DNA of 64,000 nucleotides from Rotaria sordida. Taxonomy: Eukaryota > Rotifera > Eurotatoria > Philodinida > Philodinidae. Every line of letters begins with the position of its first letter. Positions within the stretch are counted from its first letter, which is position 1. The notes beneath the pieces were generated by a model. It did not search any database and was not told the DNA's origin. It saw nothing but the letters and a program-made list of their open reading frames with translations. Shown piece after piece: positions 1-12,500 of this stretch. The position numbers and the translations under genes are program-made. The stretch covers positions 124,001 to 188,000 of the forward strand of contig CAJNOL010000216.1 in NCBI GenBank assembly GCA_905250125.1. Reading direction: 5' to 3'.

Positions 1-1359
1 AGAATGACCTGACAGATATACCTAGAATAGTAGCTTATAATCGTTCATGACTACTCCTTCTGATAAAACTCTGTCTGGTGACACGCCATCAAATCCATTA
101 TTGTACAAGTTTCATCATTGTTTATTTTACACGATTAATCGAAGTTAAAAAATATTAGAAAAGAAGATCAACAATAACATAAAGAAGGAAGAATGTCTCT
201 GCCTTGCAGCTACCGTCCGATATGTGGTGTCGCCTAGTGACAGATTCAATAGCCCGATATCTTTCATAGAACTATGGCTAACTGTAGTTCTGAACAGAAG
301 GTCGGCCTGATACAGAGTTTTTGTGCTTCTCATACACACTAACTAGCAGCATACTAGCCACAAGAGCAGACGTATGTCAGAACGTAATGAGCATGCTATC
401 GCACAAGTAGTCCGCGACAAATAGTCATTAGTGATTTGTCCACGATTACTCCATGCCTGGTGCTATTCAAGTTTGCACAGAGTACTTTATGGATATGTGT
501 CGAGCAACGTAGGTAATCAGCTATAGTAGTCCTTCCAAAAGAAGAGTATTTCCATTCCAATGAAGGAACTATCTAAAACAGGATTCTCGATTAGAGGGAA
601 TTTCTCCTTAAAATGTTCGAATTTCAGCGAAAATTCTTAATAATATTTTTTGCCAATTTTTTACAGCTTCGTGATCATTTTGGGTAGAAATCGGATTTTG
701 AAATACCGTTTGCTTTTCTCAGACGAAAAGTGAAGCAAAGATAAGCAGGCAATGCTGTTACGAGATGAATAGGATTGAGGATGAAACAGCTTGGTGATAG
801 ATCGTCTGTTGTGGAAGGGAACGAATCACAATGGGTTTTGTTCTTGTCCCCCTCGGTCACCACTTCTAGCATCTCCCATCCCTGAAAAACATCGACAATT
901 CTGATCCAAAATACTCTTTAGGATTAAACTCTCATTATTGCTGATAATACAAAGGAAAAAAAAGAAGACTACATTCTTTGATTGAATGAAAACTTTTGAA
1001 TTGTCTTTCTCTTCCTTTGATATTAAATGAGAAAAGTGAATTTTTTTTTTCGAGGATTTTTTTGTAACTTATAAAAATTAATTATAAAAATCCCCAGCAA
1101 TAATATTTGTTCTTGAACATGTCACACATTGTTAGTAAAAAAGAAAAAGTACTTGGAACGATATACATTACAGACGAATGTAGCATTTTGTTTTCCAACT
1201 CGTCACGTCTATTATCGAACGAAATAAATTACAAATAATCCTTTATTATTGATTTCTTCTCATATCTGTTTGTTTCTTTTGATGATTTCCAATTTTATTA
1301 TCGCTTATTTTAATATTGAGAATTTGCTTCTATTTTCTTTTTTAAGTTTCTATTCTTAC
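1..1359. other. No gene recognised (intron or flank of 5-phosphatase gene)
   Basis: No open frame here matches a family I know. The minus-strand gene to the right ends its last visible exon at a splice donor near 1360, so this stretch should be its intron or 3' part. I searched the minus strand for the expected continuation (a DR-[VI]-L motif) and did not find it. Positions 1-900 are less AT-rich than the rest and may be inserted DNA, but no terminal repeats were seen. Confidence 0.4.
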
Positions 1360-3377
1360 TGTATATGAAGGTGTTCTATGTTTAGCATAGATATCATCAT
1401 CAAATCGTAAATCAAATTTATATGTTGGAGCAAAATCAATATCAGCTTCTTTAAAATTAGCATATAGATCATCTAGATAATAACAAATAAAAAGAATTTT
1501 TAATTGATTTTAAAAAATAAAATTCATTCATTTACTATTTTTCATTTGTGCTATACGAAATTCATCTTTAAGTAAAATTTCACGAAAATTTCGTTCTTTA
1601 CAAAGTTCTAATACTTGATCATGTGGCATATCAATTCGAAAATTCATATCACCTGCCCAAAGAACACAATCACATGATTTTGTTATATCTATATTGAAAA
1701 TATTTTTTTTTTAATATAGATTAAAAACAAATAATTAATAATCGATTATATTTACCTACAGCGGCACGCGAAGTAGAATCAATTGATGCTGTTGATTCCA
1801 GACTTGGTGGAATAGAAGATTCAACTGCCGATGCTGTACGTTTCATACTTTTAAATGTTCTTTGAATAAATTCATGTGGTATTGATAATTTTGTTGTTGT
1901 ATTATGAAAATTTAATCGTCGATTAGTACGACCTTCAGAACCATGACCAGCTTAAAATGAAAACAAAAACAAATTCAATAAATTTGAATATTTCTAATCA
2001 AGAACAAACCTTCAAAATGTGAATTAATAATCATAAATGATGTTCCAAATAGATTGAATGTTATTACTAATGAACCTTTAGTACGAACAGGACCTACGGC
2101 TCGAAATTTAATAATATCTTCTTCTGGTTCTACATAAAAATAATAATAAAAAATGCACTAGATATTCTTTTCTATTTTATGTCTATATATATATATATAC
2201 CGGTACAAAACCATATTAAATCTCGTCGTAAAAATATACATAATGATAATGTACCAAAATGAACTGAATGATATAGAACATGTGCTGGTCCAATAACTTC
2301 TTGAAGTAAAATTTCCCAATCAGTTCTATATCGAAAAAACAAAAAAAAACAATTATTTTAGAAATAAAACCATTCAAAAAAAAAAGTATCAAAACAATTA
2401 TTGATTGTTTGTTATATATTTTTTGGCTTAAGATAATCATGTCAATTAGCTTTTAGGAGTAGAAGGGATTAACAAGTGTTTTCATTCTCAAAATGTTAGA
2501 AATGAGGACCGAAGGGAGGTTAAAACGAAAGTCATCGTGACCCAGCCTCTGATATCAAGCCATCCTACTCGTTTCACGACAACATTATTCACTTATTTTT
2601 ATTTCTCGTTCTACTAGAGAACTATAAATAGTGTTTAAATTTCTAGTTTCCATCTAAAGTTAACACAAAGCTGTAAAAAATTGGTAGAAAATCGGATAGT
2701 TAGAAGAGGAGCATCTCTCTCTCTCTCCCTAAACGAGAACCTTGATTTGAATATATTTTTTCAAAACTAATTGTGTACCTCTTTTTTGCAACAGACATTT
2801 CTTGAGTACAAACAATAATAAGATCCGAAACATAATCAATAAATGTTGGTAGTAATATATCGCATATATCATCAAGCATACGTTCTTTTGGTTGTGCTGT
2901 TTGTCGAGCAGTTGGAGTATAATTTTGTTCATATAATTTTGATGCTTCACCTGTATTCCATGTTACCATCATTATTGTTAATAATCGTCCGCTAGGAAAA
3001 AATGAATTAATATCATTTGCTGTATTTTCTGGTAATTGTCTTGCAGTTCCAACAAGAAAATTTCTATTTGAAAAGCAAAAAAGAAGAATTTTATAAATAA
3101 TAAAATTAAAATATAATGTTTACCGTTTTCGAGCATCATTTGTTGTAAGTAAATGTCGTGTATTGGCAAGTGCTTGAATAATTGATACACTACTTCGACG
3201 ACGTAATGTTTGTGGACTATTATCTCGTGAAGTATGTAGTGTATTTGAATCAACTAATGGAGTACTATTAATAAGAGCAGCTATAGTATCATTAACTGTA
3301 GATTCTGTTGATGTTACTGGATCAATACTAAATGTTGAATGATTTGTTGGTGATTTTTGTTCGGTATGATCAGTCAT
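1360..3377 (-). CDS. INPP5E: Inositol polyphosphate 5-phosphatase, INPP5E-like (3' end missing)
   Basis: Predicted phosphoinositide 5-phosphatase; the family removes the 5-phosphate of PI(3,4,5)P3 and PI(4,5)P2, and INPP5E acts mainly at cilia. Seven exons join in frame: about 3377-3124, 3065-2782, 2325-2202, 2131-2011, 1952-1757, 1690-1530 and 1470-1360. After a low-complexity Ser/Thr-rich N-terminus come RNFLVGTARQLPE and VTWNTGEAS, then CTQEM (usually GTQE), DWEILLQEVIGP, FGTSFMIINSHF and the catalytic WAGDMNFR. The last exon ends RTPSYT at a GTAAGA donor, where the family continues with DR[VI]L and the SDHRPV motif. That end is absent, so the gene is either cut by the window edge after a long intron or truncated. 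Intron 2, about 450 bases, is unusually long here. Confidence 0.85.
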
Positions 3378-4183
3378 TATTTAGTTATTCATATAAAAAA
3401 ACACCAAGTTTGTATGAAAATTTTGTTTTTTTTCATTGTTTAATACTTTTTTTTATTGAGAACAGAAGCAGGTGTGTGGAAATATTAAAGATAATATTTC
3501 CTTTTGTTTTTTTTTTTGCCTCAGCTAAAACAATTAGTTATTTGAGACGATTCATTGTAAGCTATAATGTTTCCATGGAAACATTATATTTTATTTATAT
3601 AATATACTTTAAAATATATTAAAATTTGCTAATTTCAAATTTGTGAACTTTGAAAAATGTTATTTAACTTTTAAATAATCGATTAATGAAATATTACATC
3701 AACGTTAATTAGCGTCATCTATCTAAAATTGAAGAAATTTGCACTTTGATCTTTCTAGGCTTTTAAATTCAAAATTTAATTAGATATATCTATTTGAATT
3801 CATTTATCTTTATATGATGAATATTTGTTTATGTTAAATTTATGTAGAATATCATCTAGAAGATAACTTATTGATTATCATGAAATATCACTAGGTGAAA
3901 AGTAATTATCATTGCAAATAGTTAACTAGAGGATTTAATTCAATTCAAACGACATTGATTTCAATGAATGATTAATTTGAATTTTGATTTTTCGTCGCAC
4001 ATATCTATGATATATCTAATCCTGTTATATATTTCAAAATTTGACTATCATCGTTTTTTTCTTAATCCTGATAATCACACATAAAGGTCATATATACATT
4101 GTCTTTCTTCGAACCGAATATTTATTGATTCATAAAAAAAGAAAAATAGATCAATAAGCAATTATATAAATACATAGAAAATA
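3378..4183. other. Intergenic, AT-rich
   Basis: Spacer between the 5' end of the 5-phosphatase gene and the 3' end of the F-box gene, both on the minus strand. It holds T-runs and AT-rich sequence. No gene, RNA or repeat was recognised; it presumably includes the 5-phosphatase promoter. Confidence 0.5.
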
Positions 4184-5170
4184 TTATGGTACTATTGTTA
4201 ATTCAATACAGTCCCATGAAAGACCATGTTTCCAATCAGGATTATTCCAATTTCGTATTGCCACTAAAATAATTGATGGTTCATAGATAATAATTTGACC
4301 CATTTTGACTATAAACCAATGATTTTCATGTTCAAGTACTAGATTATGAAAATCATCTTCAGATATTTTATAATTTAATAATTTTCCATGTTGTGGTACA
4401 ACAATAAATTCTGTTTCACCTGATATTCTAATACCATGTAGATCACCTTTCATTCGCCAACTAACTTCATATTTTCCTGGCATAATTTTATGTTCAAAAC
4501 GACCGGTTAGTTCAAGCCAACAAACACTTTGTAAATGAATAATACGACCAGTTAAACTATCAATATCATCTTTTTCGACAAGATAATGTTCATTACGATG
4601 AACAACATCCATATCAACAGCTGCATATCGTTTACAATCAATTAAATAAAAATAAATTAATTTCATAAATGGAATTTTCAAATAATTATTTGGTTTTTTA
4701 TATTGATAAAATTCTATTTGATTTAAAAAATCTTCTTTTGATACATACATTTTTGTATGAGATTTTTCGATTGCTTCATCATTATAATGAGTAGCTGAAT
4801 TAATAGCAAGAATATCAAATTCAGAATTTGTTCGAACATTATTAAAACCTGTTGAACATATTTCATTATATGTTTGAATTATGGTAGGTTTTTTAAATAG
4901 ATCAATTGTATAACGTTGTGCAATAGATTGTGGAAAGTAACGATATATACGATATGTCCAAAAATCATTATCATTAAGAAATGTATAAAATGTTTGACAA
5001 GTTTGAGATAATGAATTTATATCTTTTACACTTAAAAAATCAGTAATAATTTCAAGAATTTCAGATGGAAGATAAAAAAGCCAACATATTTCATTTGATG
5101 ATAAATTTTGAGAAGATTGACGATGCCAAGAAGACGAACGAGACATCTTATCTACATTATTTGTTGCCAT
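4184..5170 (-). CDS. F-box protein with PP2-like C-terminal domain
   Basis: An intronless 328-residue protein. Residues about 28-80 form an F-box (FYLPSEILEIITDFLS, then SLSQTCQTFYTFLNDNDFW), the segment that binds SKP1 in SCF ubiquitin ligases. The C-terminal half from about residue 190 resembles the phloem-protein-2-like fold: VCWLELTGRFEHKIMPGKYE is the PP2-type opening strand pair, and the end, NPDWKHGLSWDCIELTIV, fits its last strands. In F-box/PP2 proteins this domain is thought to recognise substrates, often glycans. The middle is Lys/Tyr-rich and unassigned. The start is the first ATG after a T-run. The F-box call is firm; the PP2 call rests on pattern only, and an FBA-type domain is the alternative. 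Confidence 0.8.
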   Translation of the reverse strand: MATNNVDKMSRSSSWHRQSSQNLSSNEICWLFYLPSEILEIITDFLSVKDINSLSQTCQTFYTFLNDNDFWTYRIYRYFPQSIAQRYTIDLFKKPTIIQTYNEICSTGFNNVRTNSEFDILAINSATHYNDEAIEKSHTKMYVSKEDFLNQIEFYQYKKPNNYLKIPFMKLIYFYLIDCKRYAAVDMDVVHRNEHYLVEKDDIDSLTGRIIHLQSVCWLELTGRFEHKIMPGKYEVSWRMKGDLHGIRISGETEFIVVPQHGKLLNYKISEDDFHNLVLEHENHWFIVKMGQIIIYEPSIILVAIRNWNNPDWKHGLSWDCIELTIVP

Positions 5171-6020
5171 ACTTTTTTTTTTTTTTTTTTCTACAAATAT
5201 TCTTTAATTGAATAATCAAAAACAATTGAAATCCTAATCATTGGTATTCATCACTTTTGACCGAAAGAAAAAATATCGAAAATTTTCTAGATGTCATTAA
5301 GTGACTCTGTTAGATATAGGGTGTGAAGTATGAGTGTGAGTATAGGCATAGGTGTGAAGAGAATACTGATACCAATATACACACCTCATACAGATACTTA
5401 CACCCACACTTGTCCATATAAAGAAACATATTGTATTGTTGTTAATTTTGTTCTTGAAGATTTGTCATCTACTATTATCTTTTCTTCGCGTCCTTATAAG
5501 TCTATCACTTTTATTGTATGCAATGAAATATCTTTATCGTACTGGTTGAGAATCTCAAAATGTGACATTTCGTTTATTTTTTTTTACTATAAATCCCTTC
5601 GAGTTTTTTTTCAATTCAGAATTTTTTTTTTTTGCTTCGCTATTTTTTTTTCTTTCGGTCAAATTAATACCAAATTTTTTCTCCTTTTGTTCAATTTATT
5701 CTATCTATTGTATGACATTGCAAATTTTTCGAGATCAAACAACGAAACAAAAAAAAAAAACTAAACTTATAAAAATGAAACAAAAGATAGAAGCACACAC
5801 TGTTATATCCAGATTGGTTTTTTCCAAACATCTCATTCAATTATCTCGATTTTGTCTTTTGTTTTGTTGAATATAAAAACCTAAGAGATATTATGATCAA
5901 GCGGGCACACATACACACACAAACAAGGAGATGAAAAGAAAAAACGCATTATTGTTTTCATATCACAACTAACGAACACTGAATATCACTATTGCGAGTG
6001 TTTATGATATTAATAAACTA
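5171..6020. other. Intergenic, T-rich low complexity
   Basis: Spacer with long T and A runs and CA-rich stretches near 5380-5410 and 5905-5925. Two overlapping plus-strand open frames are Phe/Ser-rich products of the T-runs, have no family likeness, and are not called genes. Confidence 0.5.
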
Positions 6021-7656
6021 CTATCGTTGATAGTATAAATATAAAAATGTATCTTCATTAAGATTTAGTTTTTCAATTGTACCCCGTTTATATGATGGTA
6101 ATGTATTTTTTATGATAAGACGACATTTTTCTTTCAATAAAAATGGATTACGTGCACGCCATGATAAATACATATCAATAGGTTGCATTTGTTGAACATG
6201 TTCACATTCAAGTAATTTAAGAATAACAGAATTTTTTGTTAGATCAAGATGACCCATTAAAATAAGATTTTCATAAAAACGAACAATATATTCATATATT
6301 TGATTAACACCTTCGCCTAAAATATAGAAATATATTAATTAAAGAAGAAAAATAAAATTCTTTTATTCATATATATGTATATATACCTGCATTTTCAACA
6401 TTATCATAAATAGCACGAAAATAAGCATCTATTAAATCTAAATAATTAGTAAAATCAATTGTCTCATGATATTTCAATATAGTAAATAATAATGATGTAC
6501 GTAAATAAAGAATATGAATTCGATCATCACTAATTGTTACGAATTGTGCTTGTAAAATATGGAAAAATCGTCTAAGTAAATCACCAATATCATACATTCT
6601 TAATTTTGATGATGGTATAGCTTCGAGTATAGTTTCCAATACATCAAATGCTTTATCCGATTGAATTTTATTTTTTAACATAAGATTATTTAATACAGTA
6701 AACATAAAATCACTATTAAGTTCTTCCCATACATTAGGAACAAAAATTTGTAATGCATCTATTTGATCATTAATAAGACATTGACGAAGAATATCACCTT
6801 TCTTTTGAATTAATAATGTCTCATCATCATGATGTGATACTTTGGCTTTTTTAAGTTTATCAATAAAAACATTTAAAATTCGAATACGATTAAGTCGAAT
6901 AGCATCTTGTAATGGAGATTTTTCAAATTCATTATTTTCATTCAATATATCACTTCCATGTTCAACAAGTTCAATAGCAATATCTTCAAAACCATATTTA
7001 ACAGCAAGTGAAAGTGGACTATCACCATATGTTAAATTAGCTCGTGATAAACGATGATTTCCACGTGTACTTAATAGATTTAACTCACGTTTGACATGAA
7101 CATTAGCACCATGTGCTAATAAATAATGAACTACTTCGAGATGACCTTTATGGCTAAAAAGGTTGAAGAAAATATATGCTTGCATAATATGATCAATTTT
7201 AAAAGTAAAAAAAATTATAAATTATTTTCATTCTATTCTTGATAAATATTTTTGTAATAATTAAATAACTTACCTAGCAATACACAATGGATAATCATTA
7301 TTATATGGTTCATTGACATTTACATGTTTTTCTTCAACACATCGTTGTACAAGTTCGAAATGATTATATTTGCATGAATTATAAAATAATTCTAAAAGAT
7401 TTTCAGTTGAATTAAGTGCATCATCAATAGTTAAACCTAAGAAAAATGCTTGTTCAAATGTTGATGCTCGTGACCTTGGTGATGTTTTCGTTTCATCACG
7501 ACATATTTCTTCAGCTGTTGAAGTTGTTGTATGTGTTGATAACGATTTCATGTCATCTTGTATAGCATTACCATTTTGTTTTGATGCTGTTCCTTTTTTT
7601 TCTCTTAATCTTACATCACCATCATTACTAACAGTTGTCGTTGTTTCAGTCGACAT
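6021..7656 (-). CDS. Ankyrin-repeat protein with SOCS-box-like C-terminus (ASB-like)
   Basis: Three exons, about 7656-7274, 7153-6387 and 6316-6021, join with matching phase (CIA-S-HKGHLEVV across the first junction). The N-terminal 100 residues are Thr/Ser-rich and disordered. Ankyrin repeats follow: NHFELVQRCVEE, HKGHLEVVHYLLAHGANVHV, GDSPLSLAVKYGFEDIAIEL and KSPLQDAIRLNRIRILNVF. A helical region leads to a C-terminal RNPFLLKEKCRLIIKNTL motif that resembles the SOCS box of ASB proteins, which recruits Elongin B/C and Cullin-5. The SOCS box is degenerate, so a ubiquitin-ligase adaptor role is inferred. The open frame extends upstream to 7893, but MSTETTTT at 7656 is the better start because the upstream part reads as hydrophobic low-complexity sequence. 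Confidence 0.8.
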
Positions 7657-9576
7657 TAATTTATCGTTTGACAGAATACAATAAGCGAGAATAAAAGATA
7701 ATCGTTGTCGATGACAGGTATATAATATAATTTGGTAGTTGAAGTTAAAGAATAAATGGAGAAAGGTAGACAAGAATACGCAAAGCGTGATGGTGGCCGA
7801 AAAAAAAAGAACAACAACACCTATCAACCGTCTATAAGTAGAAAAAAAAGCAAAAAGAAAAAACAGAAAAGAAATAGAGATGAGTAATGCCACAGTGTGG
7901 GATTAGACGGCATACCACAACGAACCATAGCGAGAAAGAAAGAGAGAGAGAGAGAGTGAGAGAAAATATGAGAATGGTAATTGAATGTCTTTGATAATAA
8001 CAAAGAGAAAGACATTGTTCTTTCACTATTTTCTTTCTTTCGATCTCGTTATTTTTCTCATGTTCTTTGTCCAGACGTCGCATTCATGTACACTCGAAAC
8101 AGCTGTGTTCAAGACAAAGAGAAAGAAAAATTCAAAGTGCGACGAAGAAGGCAAGTCGAGATTTATATATACATATTTATGCATGTAGACGTAGGATGAC
8201 TATTTGCACAAATAGAATACTCGTTGGTTGCTTTAAAAAAAAGTACAATGAATAAATAGAAGGTCAAACATAATATATTGACTGAGAAATTCTCCTACGC
8301 ACAGCTAATGTAACATAAGAAAAAAAAACAGATATTATTGCTATATGTTATCTGATTAGCAGGATTTGTTACTATCAAAAAAAAAAAAAAACATAATTAA
8401 ATCCATCAGTTATTAGGGGTTTTATAAATATAATAAAACATGTCGTTTACTCCCTCAAGAATAACAACTATGAAGAGGTAAACTGCAATTAAGATGCATT
8501 TCTAGTGCTTTTTTTAAAAGCATTAAATGAATGCAGATAAACACAAGCAAAAAGAGTCAACTTCACTAGTGCATACATTTCTATCTAACAGGGGCAAACT
8601 AATGCTTCTGATAAACATAAAAGAACAAGAGTAAAGACATGTATATGCTTATAAGACTGTAATCGAATAAACAGACATGACCCTCCCTTCTCTCTTTTTT
8701 TTTCTTTTTTCTTGCTACCATTATACATACACATATAAATGCCATCAGGCAAGCACAATAACAGGCTATAACTGCTGCTGCCAGTCATTATCAATCATCG
8801 AACATAGAATCAATGTAGCTTAAAATAGAATAACAATGCCAATATAAATATATGTATTATTTCCAGATCGAATACCAATGACAAGAACTGTATATTGAAA
8901 CATTATTCATCATACTTATACATTCAGGTGAACAAGCCAATTGTTGTTTTCATTTTATTCATACTGTTTGGTTTCTTTCGTCTTTTCTTTTTTCTTTTTG
9001 CTTTACCTATTAATCCTACTCTCTTTCTGTCTAACATTTCAAGTCAAAATAAATAAATAAATAAATATATAAAGATAAATCGATTGTAAAAGAATAAAAA
9101 TATATGTGTATAGCTCGCAAAATTTCTACTGTCATATTCAAAATAAGTATGAAAAAAAAAAACAATGCGATATTATATTACAAATCATTTCTATTACTTA
9201 GTAATCTGTCAACCATTCTTACCTAACTTATTCGCTAAAACTTCGATTGTTTATCACGAGTCTCATTTATATATATAAACATATATATGTCTGCGCAAAT
9301 ATACAGTTAAACAATATATTATTCTCATTCAATGGCGAAATCATTGGTTATTTATATTATTGCGTTGATGAGAAAGAAAAAAATATATATATATATATAT
9401 GAATAAAATATATTGTCCTTTAACATATGTAACTGGCGAGGAGGGCTAGAGAAAAAAAAAATGAAAAAAGAAAAAAAAACAGGTCATTGTAAGATAGGTA
9501 AATGAGCAAGAAGAAAAAAATAAAAGAATATTCGAGGTTTACTACAAAAATAAAAGGGAAGACAAGGAAAGAAAAT
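7657..9576. other. Intergenic with simple repeats
   Basis: About 1.9 kb between the ankyrin/SOCS gene and the 3' end of PFK. It contains a GA-rich tract at 7936-7965, several A-runs, a TAAA repeat near 9050-9070 and TA dinucleotide runs near 9270 and 9380-9400. All open frames are short and low-complexity. The left part should hold the 5' UTR and promoter of the ankyrin gene. Confidence 0.5.
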
Positions 9577-12500
9577 TTATTGTGTTTGATCAACTTCGTC
9601 GACACCTGATTCGATAAAATCACTAATATAAACACTTTCATGTTTAGCTAAAATACGAAGTAATGGTCGAAGTTTAAGCCACCATTGGTCAAGAGGCAGA
9701 CGATGTCTAAATAAAATTTTGGAAAATAAAAATAAAATTCGAATTTTAATAAAAAAAAATTCAAATAATTTACTCGGTGTCAGTTTTTGTTTTAAGAGCT
9801 TCCACCGGTGTAAACTCGCTTTGTCGTTTAATTAAACCTAATACAACAGCACTTTCTGGTGTGTTACATATTACTTTTCCATCTCCTGTTGCTGCTTTTT
9901 CAATAAGTGATGCAATATATGTTATTGCTTTACATCCCAATTTTGTTGCAAATGCACGATCAAATGGTGATGGGAAACCACCCTAAATATAGACAAAAAA
10001 GAAATTTATATATATATATATATTAAAACATTGAATGGCTGAAATTTTGATAATAAGACTAGCGCACGTTGTTATGAAACAATATTAATATAGGATGTAT
10101 GTGAGGTCTAAAGCTAATATTGTTAGAATATAAATCATAGCTTAAACTCATCAATTTAGTTGATAGGAATTTTTTTTAATCTACATCAAATTTACAATCA
10201 AAGCGACAAAATTCTGAAAGTCTAAAATATTTAAATAAATTTATATTTTTACTTGTTGCATATGACCAAGAATATTAGATCGTGCACTAAAAATTCCTTT
10301 GCCTTCTTCTCGTAATAAGTTTGTAATGAAATCTGTTGAATAATGTTCACTAGCCATTTCATTTCGTAGTAAAAGACCACGTTTTAAATGTCCTTCCATT
10401 TTTTTACATAAATGATCAACATCCTCAATTAAATCTTTTATTGTAAATGGTTCTTCATATATATATGCTTGATCAGCTCCACTAGCAAGTGCAGCCATTG
10501 TAGCTAAATAACCACAATAACCACCCATAGTTTCAATAACAAATACACGTCGTTTAGAACCTTGTGCAGATTGTTTAATTTTGTCACAGATCTTGATTTA
10601 CAAAATAAAAGACAAAAATAAAAACAGATAATTTATTTCTAATTAATTAATTAATTAATTTAATACAAACTTTGACTATTTCATTCAATGCTGTATCAGC
10701 ACCAATACTAAATTCAGTACCCGGTACATTATTTGATATAGTAGCTGGAATACAAATCAATGGAACTTGAAATTCAGGATGTTTATTTCGTGCATCATAC
10801 AATTGGATAACAGATGTATACGCCTAAAATATATTTTGTTTTTACAATTAAATTTTTTTGTTTTGTTTTTAAATATTTTTATTTACTTCATAACCACCAA
10901 TGATTATTACAGCATGAAAATTATATTCACGAAATTTTTCAGCTATTTTTGTTAAACCAATTTTAGCTGCTGTAGTTCTAAATTCAAATGAACAAAAAAA
11001 AAAGTATTTTTATTTTTATTTTTTGTTATCATAATTATTTATTATTAATTTACCTTTGAGAACCAAGTAATGAACCACCAACACTACTCCAACCATTAAC
11101 TGACGTCCACTGTAAAGTTTTAACCTATAATTCATAGAAGTATTTTTTTTTTTCTTTAAAGATTTTTCAAAAGAAAAATTTTCATACTTGATTATTAATT
11201 AAACCTTCAAATCCATCAAATACAGCATGTATATTCATTTTTTCACATAAACCGTAACGAACAATTGCACGAACAGCAGCATTTACACCACCAGCAGGTG
11301 AACCAACATTTAGGACAGCCAAATTAAATGTGTGCTACAATAGAGAACTTTTTTTGTTATTCAAAAGAAAAAAATTAACAAAGTGAACAAAATATAAATC
11401 TTAAATATTATTGATTTATGTTAATAATAATAATGTATTAAATTAAAACTAAATAAATATCTCAAGAAAAAAAGAAGAAAATATAATTAAGTTATGTAAA
11501 TATTCAATCGATCTGTCAAAGAATCGAAAACTTTTTATATTATATTATATTCTCACTTGTTTATTTGAAGATAATTTTGGTCTTAATTTACTTAAACGAA
11601 TATATGTTTCAAAATTGCTTTTAAAACTTCTTCCACGTAATTCTTGAGCTTCTTTAAATCTTTTTGCTTGCATTGCTTGTGCAACGGCCAAAGTTTTTTC
11701 TACACAACGCATTAATGGTACACGAACTGTCTGATTACCACTAAGAGCAATAACAACAGGTTTTGATGTTGGTGTTGCTTCCATTAATGCAAGAACAGCT
11801 TCTGCACCCATTCGAGTACCCTAAAGAAAATGATAAAGATATATATATAAGATTACGTTTTCTTTTTGAACATACAAGAAGTCGATCAAAGGCTGATGGA
11901 CAACCACCACGTTGTACATGACCAAGAATAGTTATACGTGTATCATATTTAAGTCGTTTTGAAATAAGCTAAAATATTATAAATAGATTGAAAAATTATT
12001 TACAAAATACAAAAGAAAAATCAATTAATTTTACCTCTCGAACATCATCACTTTTTATTGGTCGATGTTCACAATCAATGGCACCTTCAGCAAGAACAAT
12101 TATATTTAAACGTTGACCCGTTTCTCGTGTCTAAGAAATATTTATTAATATAACTAAATAAAATATCATATATATATATATAACATCTTACATTTTTGAG
12201 TTTATTACATAATTGATCTTCCCATCCTGGTTCAGGTGGTGCTTCAGGCATAAATACCCAATCAGCATCACTTCCAAGGGCAGTTACTAATGCTAAATAA
12301 CCACAATGACGACCCATAACTTCAAGAATAAAACAACGTTGATGACTATTAGAAGAAAAATATAATTAGTTTTCAAAATTAATTCAATAAAATCTACCTT
12401 GTTGCTGTCGTTGCTATACAATCAATTGCTTCCATAATACGATGTAAAGCTGAATCAGCTCCAATTGTCATATCAGTACCACAAAAATCATTATCAATTG

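Noticed and set aside
5330..5870. Overlapping plus-strand open frames of 144 and 102 residues
   Set aside because: They are Phe/Ser-rich readings of T-runs, overlap in two frames and show no domain.
7657..7893. Upstream extension of the ankyrin/SOCS protein
   Set aside because: In frame but low-complexity and hydrophobic. MSTETTTT at 7656 is a better start; the extension is more likely 5' UTR.
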